From CALMFT01 sp035333525 (lineage in GTDB: Bacteria; Patescibacteriota; Gracilibacteria; Absconditabacterales; Absconditicoccaceae): a DNA stretch of 33,984 nucleotides. Numbering within the stretch: the first letter of the stretch is position 1; every line of letters begins with the position of its first letter. Below, piece after piece: positions 9,850 through 21,300 of the stretch. Position numbers and translations under genes: made by a program. Location: positions 1-33,984 of the forward strand of contig DAOQQF010000006.1 of the NCBI GenBank assembly GCA_035333525.1. Direction: 5' to 3'. The notes beneath the pieces were generated by a model that was given only the letters and a program-made list of their open reading frames with translations, did not search any database and had not been told where the DNA came from.

Positions 9850-11880
9850 ATGAAACTTTTTTCAAAAAAACAACTCTATAATACGTGACACACTCACCAC
9901 TACTCATACCATAAAGAATTTGACAGTGGTTTAATCATCAAATCAGAAATTTTATTTGATCATGGAGAGTATGTTCAATATCAAGAAAATTTAATCAAAG
10001 ATATGATAGAACAACTTGAATCTGAAGCGTCTAGTCCTAGATTCTCTGTCATAAAATTTAAATCATACTTCGAATTAGCACTCCAAGAGCTCAATTCAAA
10101 ATTAGCCGTTTTTGCTGATAAATTGAGATTATTTAGCAAAATCAAAGTAAAATGAATGATCGAGTTTTTTATGGATAATTATTATGTTTCATCACTCATT
10201 GGTGATGGCTCTCTGATTATATTTCGTAAAGGTCAACTTTATTATGCGTTACACAATGACGCTACCATAAACAAAAAAATAGATCTTTTTGCAGAACTCA
10301 TCGAGTGAGATCTTACATCAGGTGATGAGATTTTGTACTTTGCAAATAATATGAGTTATTTTACCGATAGCGAAGATTTTGCCTATATTGGTGAGATTAA
10401 TGGAACCAATGATAGAACATTGATTGATATTATTGAAGATATGCTGAGCGATAGAACATCAATGGAAACAATTGGCATGATCAACTTGGATTTTATCAAA
10501 CTAGATAGTCATTTTGTACCATCATCAATCAAAGCAAAAGGTTTTGATCACTATCGAGATCGTCTTCATTATCGATTTGCAAAAAGAAAATATATACTCA
10601 GTATTGCATGATTTACAGGACTAATGCTACTACTTGCAGGATTATTGATTGCAAATTTTGTCCAAAATAAATCATGAATTCAGCTCTCAACTACTGATGG
10701 ACAAAGTCAAGACTACTTCTCACTTGCATGACTCAAATCAGAGATTGATGAATTTAAGGCACTTGATCCCTCTGCACCAGAAAAGTATAATATGTTCAAA
10801 AATCTTCAAAATAAGATTGAACAACTCGAAAAAGATGGAAAACTCCCTCTTGATATTAGCCAACTCAAAAACATGCTCCAATCTGAATATCAAGCATGAT
10901 TTAATATTGAAAAAATAGATCAACTCGATGATCGAACGATCTCGTTTAATAGTAATGATCTCTTGGATATAGGAACTCCACTCCAATTATTTGCCAATAA
11001 ACAACTCTCTATTGCGGGTTCAGCATGAGTTATCATCTGAGTAACCAACAACGAGTTGAGGTGAACTATCCAGAAACTAGGTCTTGATACCAAGATAAAC
11101 TGATGTACTACCAATCTTCAATCAAATTGATTATTGTGTTTTGATAATACGAATACTATCTATAATCTGACTAAACAAAGCATACAAACAGCAAATGTAT
11201 GATCATGATTATTTGAAAAAACAATTAAACAACTAGGGACATTTGGTAATAGCAATCTCTATCTTTTGGTAGACAACCCAGTACTCAATGGGGTATGAAC
11301 CTTTGTTTTGAGATACCCACTTGTACCATGATCCAAAGAATCATTCAAATCACCCATCAACTATAGTTTTTCTGATGCAGCTCCTGGTTCAGTTTCAAAC
11401 ATGAGTATCGATGGTACATTTCTTCTTTGGGCGCCCAAAGATCAATCGCTCTATCAACTTCGAAGAGATGGCACTACATCCAAAAGCAGAAAAATTAACC
11501 TTCAATGAGGTAAAGAACTCTACGAGGTCAATGGCACCCAGACTAGTTCTGTAAAAGTATACACCAACATCAATACCTCACTGGTTTACTTATATGAACC
11601 GATTAAAAAAATACTTCTCGTATACAAATCAACTCCTCCAAAAACATCTGATGCAAGCAAATATACCTACAATCTCAAATACTTTTTTGCACTTCAATTA
11701 CCCTCTCATACAGAGATATATGATGTAGCTATCTCTGACAGCTCAAAACCACAACTCTATGTCCTTACGCCACAAGGTGTTGCTAATATCAAACTCTATG
11801 ATTATATTGAAAGCTTTGAGACCATAGAAAAATCAAATCAAATTATCAATACCAATAATAATAGCCAACCACAATGATAG
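9850..11880 (+). CDS. Membrane-anchored protein with PP2C-like N-terminus and propeller-like C-terminus
   Basis: This is a 676-aa protein of unrecognised specific function. Residues 1-245 are cytoplasmic by prediction and contain SSLIGDGSLIIFRKGQLYYA and SGDEILYFANNMSYFT, which weakly resemble PP2C/SpoIIE-type phosphatase strands, although clear metal aspartates are not evident. One membrane helix follows at about 255-275 (AGFTGLMLLLAGLLIANFV). A short coiled-coil segment comes next (LKSEIDEFKAL to LEKDGKL). The last 400 residues are beta-rich (for example MSIDGTFLLWAPKDQSLYQL and QLYVLTPQGVANIKLY), like a degenerate beta-propeller outside the cell. It sits behind a good promoter and overlaps the next gene by 7 nt. 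A sensor or envelope role is inference. Confidence 0.75.
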
Positions 11881-12584
11881 TTTGGTACGATCATGACTTA
11901 TTTTTTTCAACACGAAAACCACGGTGAATACCAAGCACTTTCGGTACGCATGAGTCATGGTTAGATAAGCTGATAACAGAACACGGATCACAGATACACG
12001 AACTCCAACAAGCATACTATGATATCAATTACCACCAGGTCAATGACCAAAATTCATTGTTGGTATGAGAAAAACAAGGTCGTGAGCTTGGTTTAATCAA
12101 TAGACTTGATAATGATACCTCCTGACTCTTGTTTTTTGCCAAGAATCCAAGTATATACCTTGAGTACAAAAGAGCTCAAGAACAATGACGTGTCACCAAA
12201 ATATATTATGCCGATCTCTACGGTCACGTACCTCACTCATTACAAGTCGATACGCCTATCTATCACCATGCTTGGGATCAGACCAAAATGACTATCAATG
12301 CAAACCATGGAAGATGAAGACCTCATGAGGTCACAACTCATCTTGAACCACTTGACTATGATAGTCACACCAAGACCAGTTTTTGTCGTATTACTATCAC
12401 CAAGGGTATTCGTCACCAAATCAGAGTTCATACCTCATCTATAGGATATCATATTATTGGTGATACACTCTACTGCCCTGCTTTATTTCGTGCTCACTAT
12501 TCAGCTTATCCATGAATTCATCTACGATCAATGGGGCTCCATATCCATGACGCCCCAACCTCTACGACTATCTCAAAATCATAG
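11874..12584 (+). CDS. RluA-family pseudouridine synthase
   Basis: This 236-aa enzyme belongs to the RluA/RsuA pseudouridine synthases, which isomerise uridine in rRNA or tRNA. LINRLDNDTSGLLFFAKNP contains the catalytic aspartate (R-L-D), and the glycine of DTSG is a TGA codon. RVTKIYYADLYG and GIRHQIRVHTSSIGYHIIGD are the other family motifs. It has no N-terminal S4 domain and is shorter than full RluA/RluD. The start overlaps the previous stop (ATGATAG), and its 3' end overlaps the TraX gene by 73 nt, so the three genes are tightly coupled. The modified position is unknown. Confidence 0.9.
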
Positions 12585-13435
12585 CGATCATCCTCATGAT
12601 TATCGATCATGTTGGTTACTTCCTGTATCCAGACAATCTCATACTCAGAGCGATTGGTAGACTCTCCTTCCCGATTTTTTTTCTACTGATCGGTCGAAAC
12701 GGATCACCTCGTATTGGATCCGATCTCATACGATGAGCGATCGTGGTCCAAGGCACCATGCGATGAGCAAGCTATCGAGGTTCTTATAACCTACGACAAC
12801 TCAATATTCTACCTACTGCTATCTTGGTTAAACTCATCATACATGGATTGAAACAAACATGACAAACAATAACTACGATAATCTGAAGACGTATACGAAA
12901 AACAATCAATACAAGCACATACTGACTATGAAACATTGCTCTTGACACCGTTACGAATCAAATACCTTGAGGCAAAAACATTATTGAACAAACCCAATAC
13001 AGATCACAGTGAATCGTTCTGGGTACGATATGATTTATTGCTGGAGTACTTCTTCTTTTATGATGTATTATCTCGATACCATGGACTCATACTCGAGTCG
13101 AGTATGGTAGCATGTCACTTGGAACAGCCCTCCTATGATGGTTGATCAGAACATACAAGTCTTGGCGAATCGTATTATGGATACCGGTTGTCTTGGGCAT
13201 ACGATGATTGGTGAGGATCAATCATGATTTTCCTTTCCCCGATTCATGGCGACAACTCATTATCATAGCATGGTTCATAACATTTTTTATCATACGAAGA
13301 CTCAGTTACCACAACCAATCAATAAAATGATGATCAACTCGAAACAAGGTTATACTCTGGTTCAGTGCCTCTAGTGTCCGACTATATGTTATTCATTTTT
13401 TGTTGTTGTTTGGAGTGATGATGGTATTACATTAA
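12512..13435 (+). CDS. TraX-family membrane protein
   Basis: This 307-aa protein resembles TraX, a family first known as the F-pilin acetylase and also found as chromosomal membrane acyltransferase-like proteins. The segment YDYLKIIAIILMIIDHVGYF is the TraX start pattern with its conserved D-H. LRAIGRLSFPIFFLLIG and NLRQLNILPTAILVKLII follow, then several further hydrophobic helices up to LYVIHFLLLFGVMMVLH. The start at 12512 is chosen over 12596 because the conserved YDYLK segment lies upstream of the later ATG. Many CGA codons lie in membrane segments where Trp fits better than Arg. It overlaps the RluA gene by 73 nt and the convergent KilA-N gene by 47 nt. Confidence 0.85.
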
Positions 13436-14228
13436 TTAATGATTTCATCTGTTGGGTTGCTAATATATGAAGAAAATTAATTCTCTGAGATTGTGGGATA
13501 TTTTGTCTCATGAGTTCTGCATTAAAACTTTCCATATTAGATAAAACAATAAGTTGCTGGATTGTTGCATAATCTCTCATATTTCCGTCAACATGAGTAT
13601 TCTTTTCTCTTCGCTCTTTGGCAGTTTGTCCAAAAAGAACCACATTGAGCATATCAGCTTCATTGGAATAGATTAGAGATTTTTGTGATGCTGTAAGTGT
13701 TGATGGGATAAGTATATCCTTGATTGCATCAGTATGAATTTTGTAGTTGGTTTTTGAGATAAGTCTTTTGATACTTCGATCAAACATTTTCATCTCTTCT
13801 TCTTTCAATCTTTGATAATCCTTGACGAGATAGAGTTCAAACTCTACGGAAATCCAACTTGCAAACTTGATAGCAATGTCTTTGTGGGCATACGTTCATC
13901 ATCCATATCTTCATGACCTTGAAGTTATACCGATACAGTTTGTTCATTCAATCCATCTCTTGGGTGTCATAACGAAACTATTCAATCATGCTTGACCTTT
14001 AAACCCCTCGAATTCGAGGGGTTTAAAATCTGGATTATGAATTATTTCTCGTAATCACAAATATTCAATAGTGTTTTTATTCCTCATCCAATTCTGAATA
14101 ATAAACTCTGCTCTCTTAGGATCTTTATACCTTGCAATATCTGTCAAGCTCAAAAAATCTTGTGAATCAATAGTTTTAATACCTATATCAGATCATAATA
14201 CCGATAAAACAGGATTATTTGTTTTCAT
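13389..14228 (-). CDS. KilA-N domain DNA-binding protein
   Basis: This 279-aa protein carries an N-terminal KilA-N/APSES-like domain. FLSLTDIARYKDPKRAEFII opens it, NSFVMTPKRWIE and RYGGGTYAHKDIAIKFASWI are the core, and FELYLVKDYQRLKEEE is a helical link. The C-terminal half (YSNEADMLNVVLFGQTAKE, then MRDYATIQQLIVLSNMES) is the companion domain common in chromosomal and phage KilA-N proteins. KilA-N proteins bind DNA and are frequent in phages and mobile islands, so this may be a mobile-origin gene. The conserved GLWE position is CGA. A perfect 30-bp palindrome (13998-14027) lies inside the coding region, and an operator-like inverted repeat (14254-14273) lies just upstream. Confidence 0.9.
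13998..14027. repeat. Perfect 30-bp palindrome inside the KilA-N gene
   Basis: The sequence is its own reverse complement over 30 bp, with arms TTTAAACCCCTCGAA / TTCGAGGGGTTTAAA and no loop. It encodes part of the KilA-N domain (KPLEFEGFK on the minus strand). Outside it the symmetry stops immediately (C at 13997, A at 14028). Confidence 0.95.
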
Positions 14229-14253
14229 ACTAAAAAGAAAAGAAAAACATAAA

Positions 14254-14273
14254 GATTAGTTATACTACTAATC
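14254..14273. promoter_or_regulatory. Operator-like inverted repeat around a TATACT box
   Basis: GATTAGT-TATACT-ACTAATC forms 7-bp inverted arms around a -10-like hexamer. It lies 26 nt upstream of the KilA-N start and 50 nt upstream of the divergent coiled-coil gene. It could be the binding site of a dimeric regulator, perhaps the KilA-N protein; this is inference. Confidence 0.5.
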
Positions 14274-14322
14274 TCATTTCAGAAAATCAAAGAAAAAATA
14301 AGGAAAAATCTCCTCACTACTG

Positions 14323-17300
14323 ATGACGAAAAGAGTCTTTATACCTATGAACATAACTCTCTTTATCTTCATTGCCCAAAAATTTGACAAACTAATTACA
14401 TCTGATTATAATGAGAATAATTGTTCTGATACGATCAGCGTATCAGCTTATTTATTCTTGTACTATTATATCATGAAATTGGTTAATACAAATGCTTTGG
14501 GGTGGGAGAGATTGGAAGATGGAACTAGTATCGAATCTAATAAGAACAGTAAGATAACTAAATTTTCTCATAATGGCTCACTCGAAGATGAACTTTCCAG
14601 TATTGCTCAACTCAAAGATGCCCAAAGCGCTGATGCTATTAAGACATTTTTCTATGAAGCAAAAAGCCAAAAACAGACTATCAACAAAGAAGTAATAAAT
14701 GCTATACAGAAAAGCAATCGCTCTCTTCTTGTTTATAAAGGATTATTATCAACTATTAGTTCTACTATACAACAAAATCAAAATCCTTTCAATCGATTCA
14801 AACAAACCTATCAAAATAGTTCAACATTCTCATTTTCAAGAAAACTTATTGATAGCAAGCTATATAACGAACAAAACAATAAAGTAGAACAATGAATATA
14901 TCAAGCAAGTCCTTACATACAAATTTGGCAAAGTGGACTGATACTATTGGGATGCTGTCCAGACAGTACTCGGCAACGGGCAAATGATGGATTATTTTGA
15001 CGCGAAACATTAGCTCAAAGTATTTTTTTTCAAAGAGTGTGTCGTGATAATGGAGCAAAAGATATTACCGTAAACTGAGTTATATGATACAAGGAACTTT
15101 CCCTTATGCAATTATTTTTCCAAAAAGGTATTAGAATATCCAATAATAAACTTATTGATAAGGACTGAAAACAAGTTTGGCTTTCTATAAATTACGTTCA
15201 AAAAAATCAATCATATGAGATAAATTATAAGAAACCATGAACTTTATCAAAGACAAATAGTACAATAAACACATGAAATAAGGCTAAAAAAATAAATAAT
15301 AGTGATGGAAATATATCATCAAATACTAAAGCAGAAACGATAATATGATCAACAGAAGTAAATAGTAATATTGACTCTCTTTTTGGTACCATCACCCAAA
15401 ATAACATACTAGAGTGATCGCATTTAAATGGGTTGTTAACATATACAAAAAATCCTCAAACAATAACATATACCAAGAATAGTGAAAAGACAGTTATAAA
15501 GATTAAACCAAATAATGGCAATCCTATTTATACTATTAGTCAATGAGATTCAGAGATATACAATAGTTCAACATCAAAGACTACAAATGGAACGATCAAT
15601 AACATACTTAAAGAGATAAAAGATAAAGTAAATGGGTTGAATACTAATACTTGANNNNNNNNNNNNNNNNNNNNNNNNNNNNNNNNNNNNNNNNNNNNNN
15701 NNNNNNNNNNNNNNNNNNNNNNNNNNNNNNNNNNNNNNNNNNNNNNNNNNNNNNGGAACTAATACTTGAGGAACTAATACTTGAGGAACTAATACTTGAG
15801 GAACTAATACTTGAGGAACTAATAGTACAGACTCCAATAAACCTAAATCAAAAACCAAATATGAAAAAAGAATGAATGAGATTTATGGGGAGCAGGGTGC
15901 ATTATTTAGTACCAAATATAGTGACGAAAGGATCGCTAAAAACTCTGGCTTAGAGATAGGACAAGTATTGATTAATGAATGAAATACATTAGTCAAAAAT
16001 CCTAATTCATCAGTAATTGAACAATGAAAAAAACTAATTAAGAACTGAGAAAATCTCAAAAAAACAGTCGAATGAGATACAACAATAACATTTGATGAAC
16101 AAGAAAAAAAAATAGGTGAACTCAGGAATGGGAAAGAGCGATTTGACAGAATACCAGTCAAAAGATCACTACAAGATAAAATCAACAAATATCTTAAAGA
16201 TACAAGTAAAGAGGAGTGAGATAAACTTGATGATGCTACCAAAACTATGATGAAGGAGTTAGTTGGTATTCAAACTACATATGACTGATATGATCAAAAA
16301 ATTCAAGATCTTGAACAAAAAAAGGGTGATTACGATACTGATTTCTCACTAATTGTACTAGAGTGAAAAAAATTTGAAGAATATACTGATGATGATCTCA
16401 AAAGGGCAGCAGAATTGGTAACCAAAAAATTGACTATTCAATCTGATATAGCAACCATCAAACAAAATAAAATTAATGATATTACCAAAGTAGGATCAAA
16501 ATTGTCATTATATTATAACGAACATGGTAATTTCATCGACCTTATCAAAGCTCCTTTATCTACACAAGTACAAAAACTCAATGAAGGTAAAACAAATATT
16601 ACCAATAAGATTCAAACTCTCAAATGAACGTATACTACCTATCAGTCTATCATTGATTCCATTAATAATAGATCTTATCAGTGAAATATCGATAACGATC
16701 TCAAGACTCATTGTAGCGGTATTGTACTTGATCTGAGTCATGAAAATAAAGAGTCCATATTAGTACAATCACTATCAAAGAAAAAAAATATTATTGCTCA
16801 AGAGTTACAATTTTATGTCAAACAACTCAATGGAAATCAGCCTGACTACACCAAATCTTTATGAGCATTGGATACAGATGTTACTAAAGAAACATGATGA
16901 ATCAATAAAGATATTAAAGATTTGAATGCTAAAATTCAAAAACTTGATGAACAAAAAGCATTACTAGATAATAGCAAAACCTATATAAATCAAGAAATGC
17001 AATTGGAGGTAGATATACTAAAATATGATCAAGCAGTTGATGAGTTTCATAATGATATAGAGTCTTACAAAACTATATCCAAGCAATATATAGACGCTGA
17101 GAATGAAGTAGTATGAAAACCATCTGATCAAGTGAGTGTTATTAGAGATAAACAAAGAGCATTACAATGGCAAACATATCAAGAAACATTATCTGTCAAT
17201 ATTATGAAAAATAAAAAGATTATTACTGATTTATGAGACTGAGATAGTATTAAAAATATAAATCTCAAAAAAGCTGATAAGCTGATTGATGATACAAGAA

Positions 17301-17626
17301 TTTCAAATACATTCTTAAATACAATCGATGTTAGTAACATAAAAAAATCAGAAAACCTTATAAAAGGGAAAATTATTGATGAAAAAAGAAGTATTGATAC
17401 AACATCAACTACACTTAAGATAAATAATGCTCCTGCAAAATTATCTTTTGAACTCATTAATCCAGTTGATAAAAAAATTATCAGTATCTCCAAAGCCATC
17501 ATTCCAACAAAAGATCAAAAACAAATACCTAGTTCAGAAAAAATCATGACCATGTACAACACCCTCAATGGAGAAAATACTACTACAGTACCACCAACAC
17601 CAGCTAAAAACACCACAATAGAGTAA
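14323..17626 (+). CDS. Large coiled-coil protein with peptidoglycan-binding-like domain and GTNTG repeats (interrupted by assembly gap)
   Basis: This is a protein of at least 1067 aa; 444 codons lie before a run of 100 N and 623 after it. Residues about 198-260 (WQSGLILLGCC, NDGLFGRETLAQSIFFQR, VNGVIGYKEL) fit the PG_binding_1 pattern of two DG-xFG/GxxG turns around a helix. Next comes a Ser/Thr/Asn-rich linker, then the 15-nt tandem repeat encoding Gly-Thr-Asn-Thr-Gly, with TGA as the last Gly. The long C-terminal half is Lys/Glu/Asn-rich coiled coil. The frame differs by one across the N-run, as expected for an arbitrary gap length. The start at 14323 gives the longest form; ATG 14473 (MKLVNTNALG) is an alternative. 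No signal peptide is evident. A cell-wall or surface role is inferred from the domain and neighbours. Confidence 0.7.
15655..15754. other. Assembly gap (100 N)
   Basis: One hundred N bases replace unknown sequence within the GTNTG repeat array. The round number suggests a scaffold gap of unestimated length. The true number of repeat units is therefore unknown. Confidence 0.98.
15755..15826 (+). repeat. 15-bp tandem repeat encoding GTNTG
   Basis: Four exact copies of GGAACTAATACTTGA are followed by a partial fifth that diverges after GGAACTAATA. A degenerate unit ending CTAATACTTGA is present just before the N-run (15637-15654), so the array spans the gap. The unit is a multiple of three, so copy-number change keeps the frame. 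Confidence 0.95.
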
Positions 17627-17648
17627 TTACATCATCCAACCTCAACAA

Positions 17649-17674
17649 AATCCTTCCTTCCGGAAGGATTTTTT
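17649..17674 (+). terminator. Intrinsic terminator after the coiled-coil gene
   Basis: AATCCTTCC-TTCC-GGAAGGATT forms a perfect 9-bp stem followed by TTTT. It lies 22 nt after the TAA stop at 17626. Confidence 0.88.
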
Positions 17675-17734
17675 AGTATTCTCATCATTGACCGATCTCC
17701 TCTATCATGTTTTTATCTCCAAAACACGATTTTT

Positions 17735-17763
17735 TTGACAAAAAAGAATGTTTTGATTATACT
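17735..17763 (+). promoter_or_regulatory. Sigma70-type promoter TTGACA-N17-TATACT
   Basis: A consensus -35 (TTGACA, 17735-17740) and a near-consensus -10 (TATACT, 17758-17763) have 17-bp spacing. It lies about 40 bp upstream of the gene starting at 17805 and probably drives it together with the PKD gene. Confidence 0.82.
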
Positions 17764-17804
17764 AGAGATAGGAAATCCTCTTTATCTCTATCTTACTACC
17801 CCTT

Positions 17805-18377
17805 ATGTCATTTGCTACCAAGTCACTCTTGTTGGAACAACCTGCAAACTATGTGATGCACAACCCTCTGCATGGGCCTATAGAAGACATAGTAATACAC
17901 TCAAAACATCATGCAAACAAAGCATGAAAACCTTCATGAAAAGCAACAAAAAAAACAACAAATTCATGAATCAAAAACATGATTATACAAGATAAAACTA
18001 CTACAAAAAAAAATATTACTCCCTCCGACACACATATTACTGATGCGATCACTCATGCACTCATTGATAATGACTCTCATACCATATCATTTACAAGATA
18101 CGAAGATGAACCCGTAGTAGACTACCTACTTTATACAGGTATTATCCAAAAAACACAACCAGATAATAATGAATATGATCAACTTTTCAGGATCGATCCT
18201 ACAATCTGATTATCTTATATCAATAAGTATAAAACTACCGGTAAACGTATAGAATTACTTATAGCAGAATATCCTATGATAGGCGCTTGAGTAATAGGCA
18301 CTACTGCTGCTGTTATTGCATGAGTAGTTTTATGGTTTGTCAACTTTTGACTTGATTTACTCTTTAAATCCTTCTAA
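17805..18377 (+). CDS. Unknown protein with a C-terminal membrane anchor
   Basis: This is a 190-aa protein I do not recognise. The first 60 residues are polar and Lys/Thr-rich (HHANKAGKPSGKATKKTT). A compact acidic middle part follows (ISFTRYEDEPVVDYLLYTG). One strongly hydrophobic helix lies near the C-terminus (MIGAGVIGTTAAVIAGVVLW), followed by a short tail. No N-terminal signal peptide is visible, so it may be tail-anchored. The frame is continuous only with TGA as Gly. It sits 41 bp after a strong promoter and 5 bp before the PKD surface gene, so the two are almost certainly one transcript. Confidence 0.75.
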
Positions 18378-18382
18378 CTCTT

Positions 18383-21300
18383 ATGAAGACTTTTATCAAA
18401 TCATTGATACTCTGACTCGTACTAATCAATAGTATTGGGAGCAGTTTTGCACAAATTCCCTCTGAATATCTACCAAATAGTCATATCAATACGGCTTGGA
18501 CGAGCATTCTCAATACATTGACCGAACTCCAAGCATATAGAAAAACAGGAAATGATGTACCCGCAAGTATGTTTGCAACACTCAACACAAACTTCAAAAC
18601 CGTTTTCAAGTACTTCCCTAACAATCCAAGTTATAATCTTATTTATAAACAGTGTGAACTTACTACTTCCAAGTTGACATCAAGCGTCAATTATGACGAC
18701 TACAATACCTTTGTTTCCAAATGTTTTGATCCACTAAGTAATATCCTCAAAGATATTCAAGCGAATTTTACTATTGTAAGTTCCCTCAAAGCCAACCCAA
18801 GATCATGACAAGCTCCACTATCGGTAACATTTGACGCATCGTCAAGCACTGACCCAAGTAAAGAGACTATTCCTAGTGATAATTTTTATCGATACTACAC
18901 CAATACGCAATGACAAAATGTGATAATCTGAAAATGACCAATAGTCAATCATACCTTTACTACACCTGGTAACTACGTAGTTCACAATACCGTTAGATCA
19001 ATCAACAATTTAAGATGATACTTTGATGCCGATAATACCATTACTATCGTAGTCCAACCTACTGACACCAAAATCAATATCTTGGCCAATGGCATCAAGT
19101 TGGATGAAAATAACCCAACCAAGCTCTCATTATCGGAAGGAAGTCAAGGCATTACGCTTGATGCTACCTCTACAACTATTTCAGTTGGTAAAAAAATAGT
19201 CAAACATACATGGTTTGTTACATCCAATGAATGATTTAGTAAATCAAGTAATGGTGAATGAGTACCATGAACATTAATCGTTAATTTGGGTAATAAATGA
19301 GCATACAATGTAACACTTACTACAACAGATAATACTAATACCATCTCAACCAAAACATATCAGCTTATCTTGGCTGATCCAGTAAGTAAAATCAGGTCAA
19401 CACCACAAGCTGGTTCCACAAGTACTCAATTTTCCTTTGATGGTGATACGAGCTACAGCGTTTCCAGTAAAATCAACCTTTATAGACGAGATATCTATGA
19501 TAGTGATTCTAATGTATTAATTACTTCACAAGAAAAAAATGTCAGATATCAATTTAGTAAACCATGATTGTATACTGTCAAACTAACGGTAGTAGATAAA
19601 CAATGATTGTCAGATAGCTCACAAACTAAGGTGGTCGTCGAATCAACTCCTCCGACACCACAATTCACCATTAATCCAACAAGTGACCGAGAACAACCTT
19701 CTGAGTTTATACTCGATGCAACCAATACCTATGACTATGATATTCTCAATAGTTCAGACTCACTAACGTTTGATCGATGATTCAGTGATCCAGAAAACAC
19801 ATCTGTCACAGAGCAATCTCCCGACAACAAACAAATCAAAGTTCAGTTTAATACCAAATGAACTCACAAAGTCAAACTCAAAGTCACTGATAGTTTCGGC
19901 AAATCAGCAGAGATTATAAAGGACATCATTGTAAAAAGCTCACTGAGACCAATTATTACTATCGATCCTGTTGCTGCCCCACGATGAAAAAAAATTGATT
20001 TTGAGGTAACATCAAACAAAGAACTTATTAGCTATATTTGGGATTTTGGTGATAGTACCACAAGAACAATGCAACATAATACCATCTCGCACATTTTTGA
20101 CAAAGTGGGTGTGTATAAAGTCGGAGTAACCGTTACATCGAGTGAAGGAGAAAAGAACACCGTATGGGGATTGGTTTATATTGGTGAAAATGATGCTCCA
20201 ATCTGAGTCTATGAGGTATACTGAGCATCAAGTAAACTCTTGTTACCTGATGAGACCTGTGAAGGAGTACCAGCCTACTCTATACCAAGATATGAACCAA
20301 TAACCATTGATAGTTCCAAATCAGTTGATACAAAAGGTCAAAGACTTAATATCAAAACATTATTTAAACCACAAAACGATGATGTATTCACTACATCACA
20401 GCTTAGATATAAATTTGGAGAACTGGGTTGTCAAAAAATTGAGATGATCGTAGAAGACAAAGAAGAACTATCAGCAGACAAAAAATTCATCTGGTTCAAA
20501 GTAAAAAATGGACTACCAAGGCTCAACAATATCTATCTCAGTTTCCCCCAATATCAAAATGATGTAGGAATCTGATTATTTCAATATAATGCACCCAAAG
20601 ATCCAAGTTTTGAACAATTCGATCCATTGATAGTAAGAGTAAATATGGATAATCCGATTGACTTGGACGGTAGTATCTCCTCAATTGCTCGATACTACTA
20701 CAAACCAGAAGATCCAGAGAGATTACTTGATATTAAGGTAACTCCTTGAAATAGTAATGCAGTGAATTTTGCTATTAGCGCTGAAGCATGAGAGTATACC
20801 TTTTGAGCAAAACTCATTGACAACGATGGTTGAGAGATAACATCTGAACATATTATCGGCAAAGGTCCTTCAATTTTTATTAAACCCAAAGGAAACGAAA
20901 GTGTTGATATACCGCTTGTTACACTAAAGGTAGATAACAGTAATACCAAAATTGGTGAAGAGGTAACATTTACAGTAAGTTCCAGAATTTTGTCAGCCAG
21001 ACCTGATTTCAAGGCAAATAGAATTATCAAATATGATTTTGATGGAGACGGTACCGATGATCTTACCACCAAAGATGATATAGTAAAATATGTTTACACA
21101 ACACCATCAACTGATGGCAAACCCTACAAACCAAAAGCAAAAGTGCTCTATAGAGAAAAAGTGTGAGTGTGATATGCTGAACCCATTGTTGTCAAAAAAG
21201 CAGTTAAGCCAAACTTCTTGATCGTCGCATATGATCAAAAAGTGCTCGTCAGAGACCTAAGTTTCTGAGCAGATGATAAAACACAACGTGAATATTGCAT

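Noticed and set aside
15574..15875. Minus-strand ORF with a VPQVL repeat across the N-run
   Set aside because: It is the antisense reading of the GTNTG repeat in the plus-strand coiled-coil gene and has no independent support.
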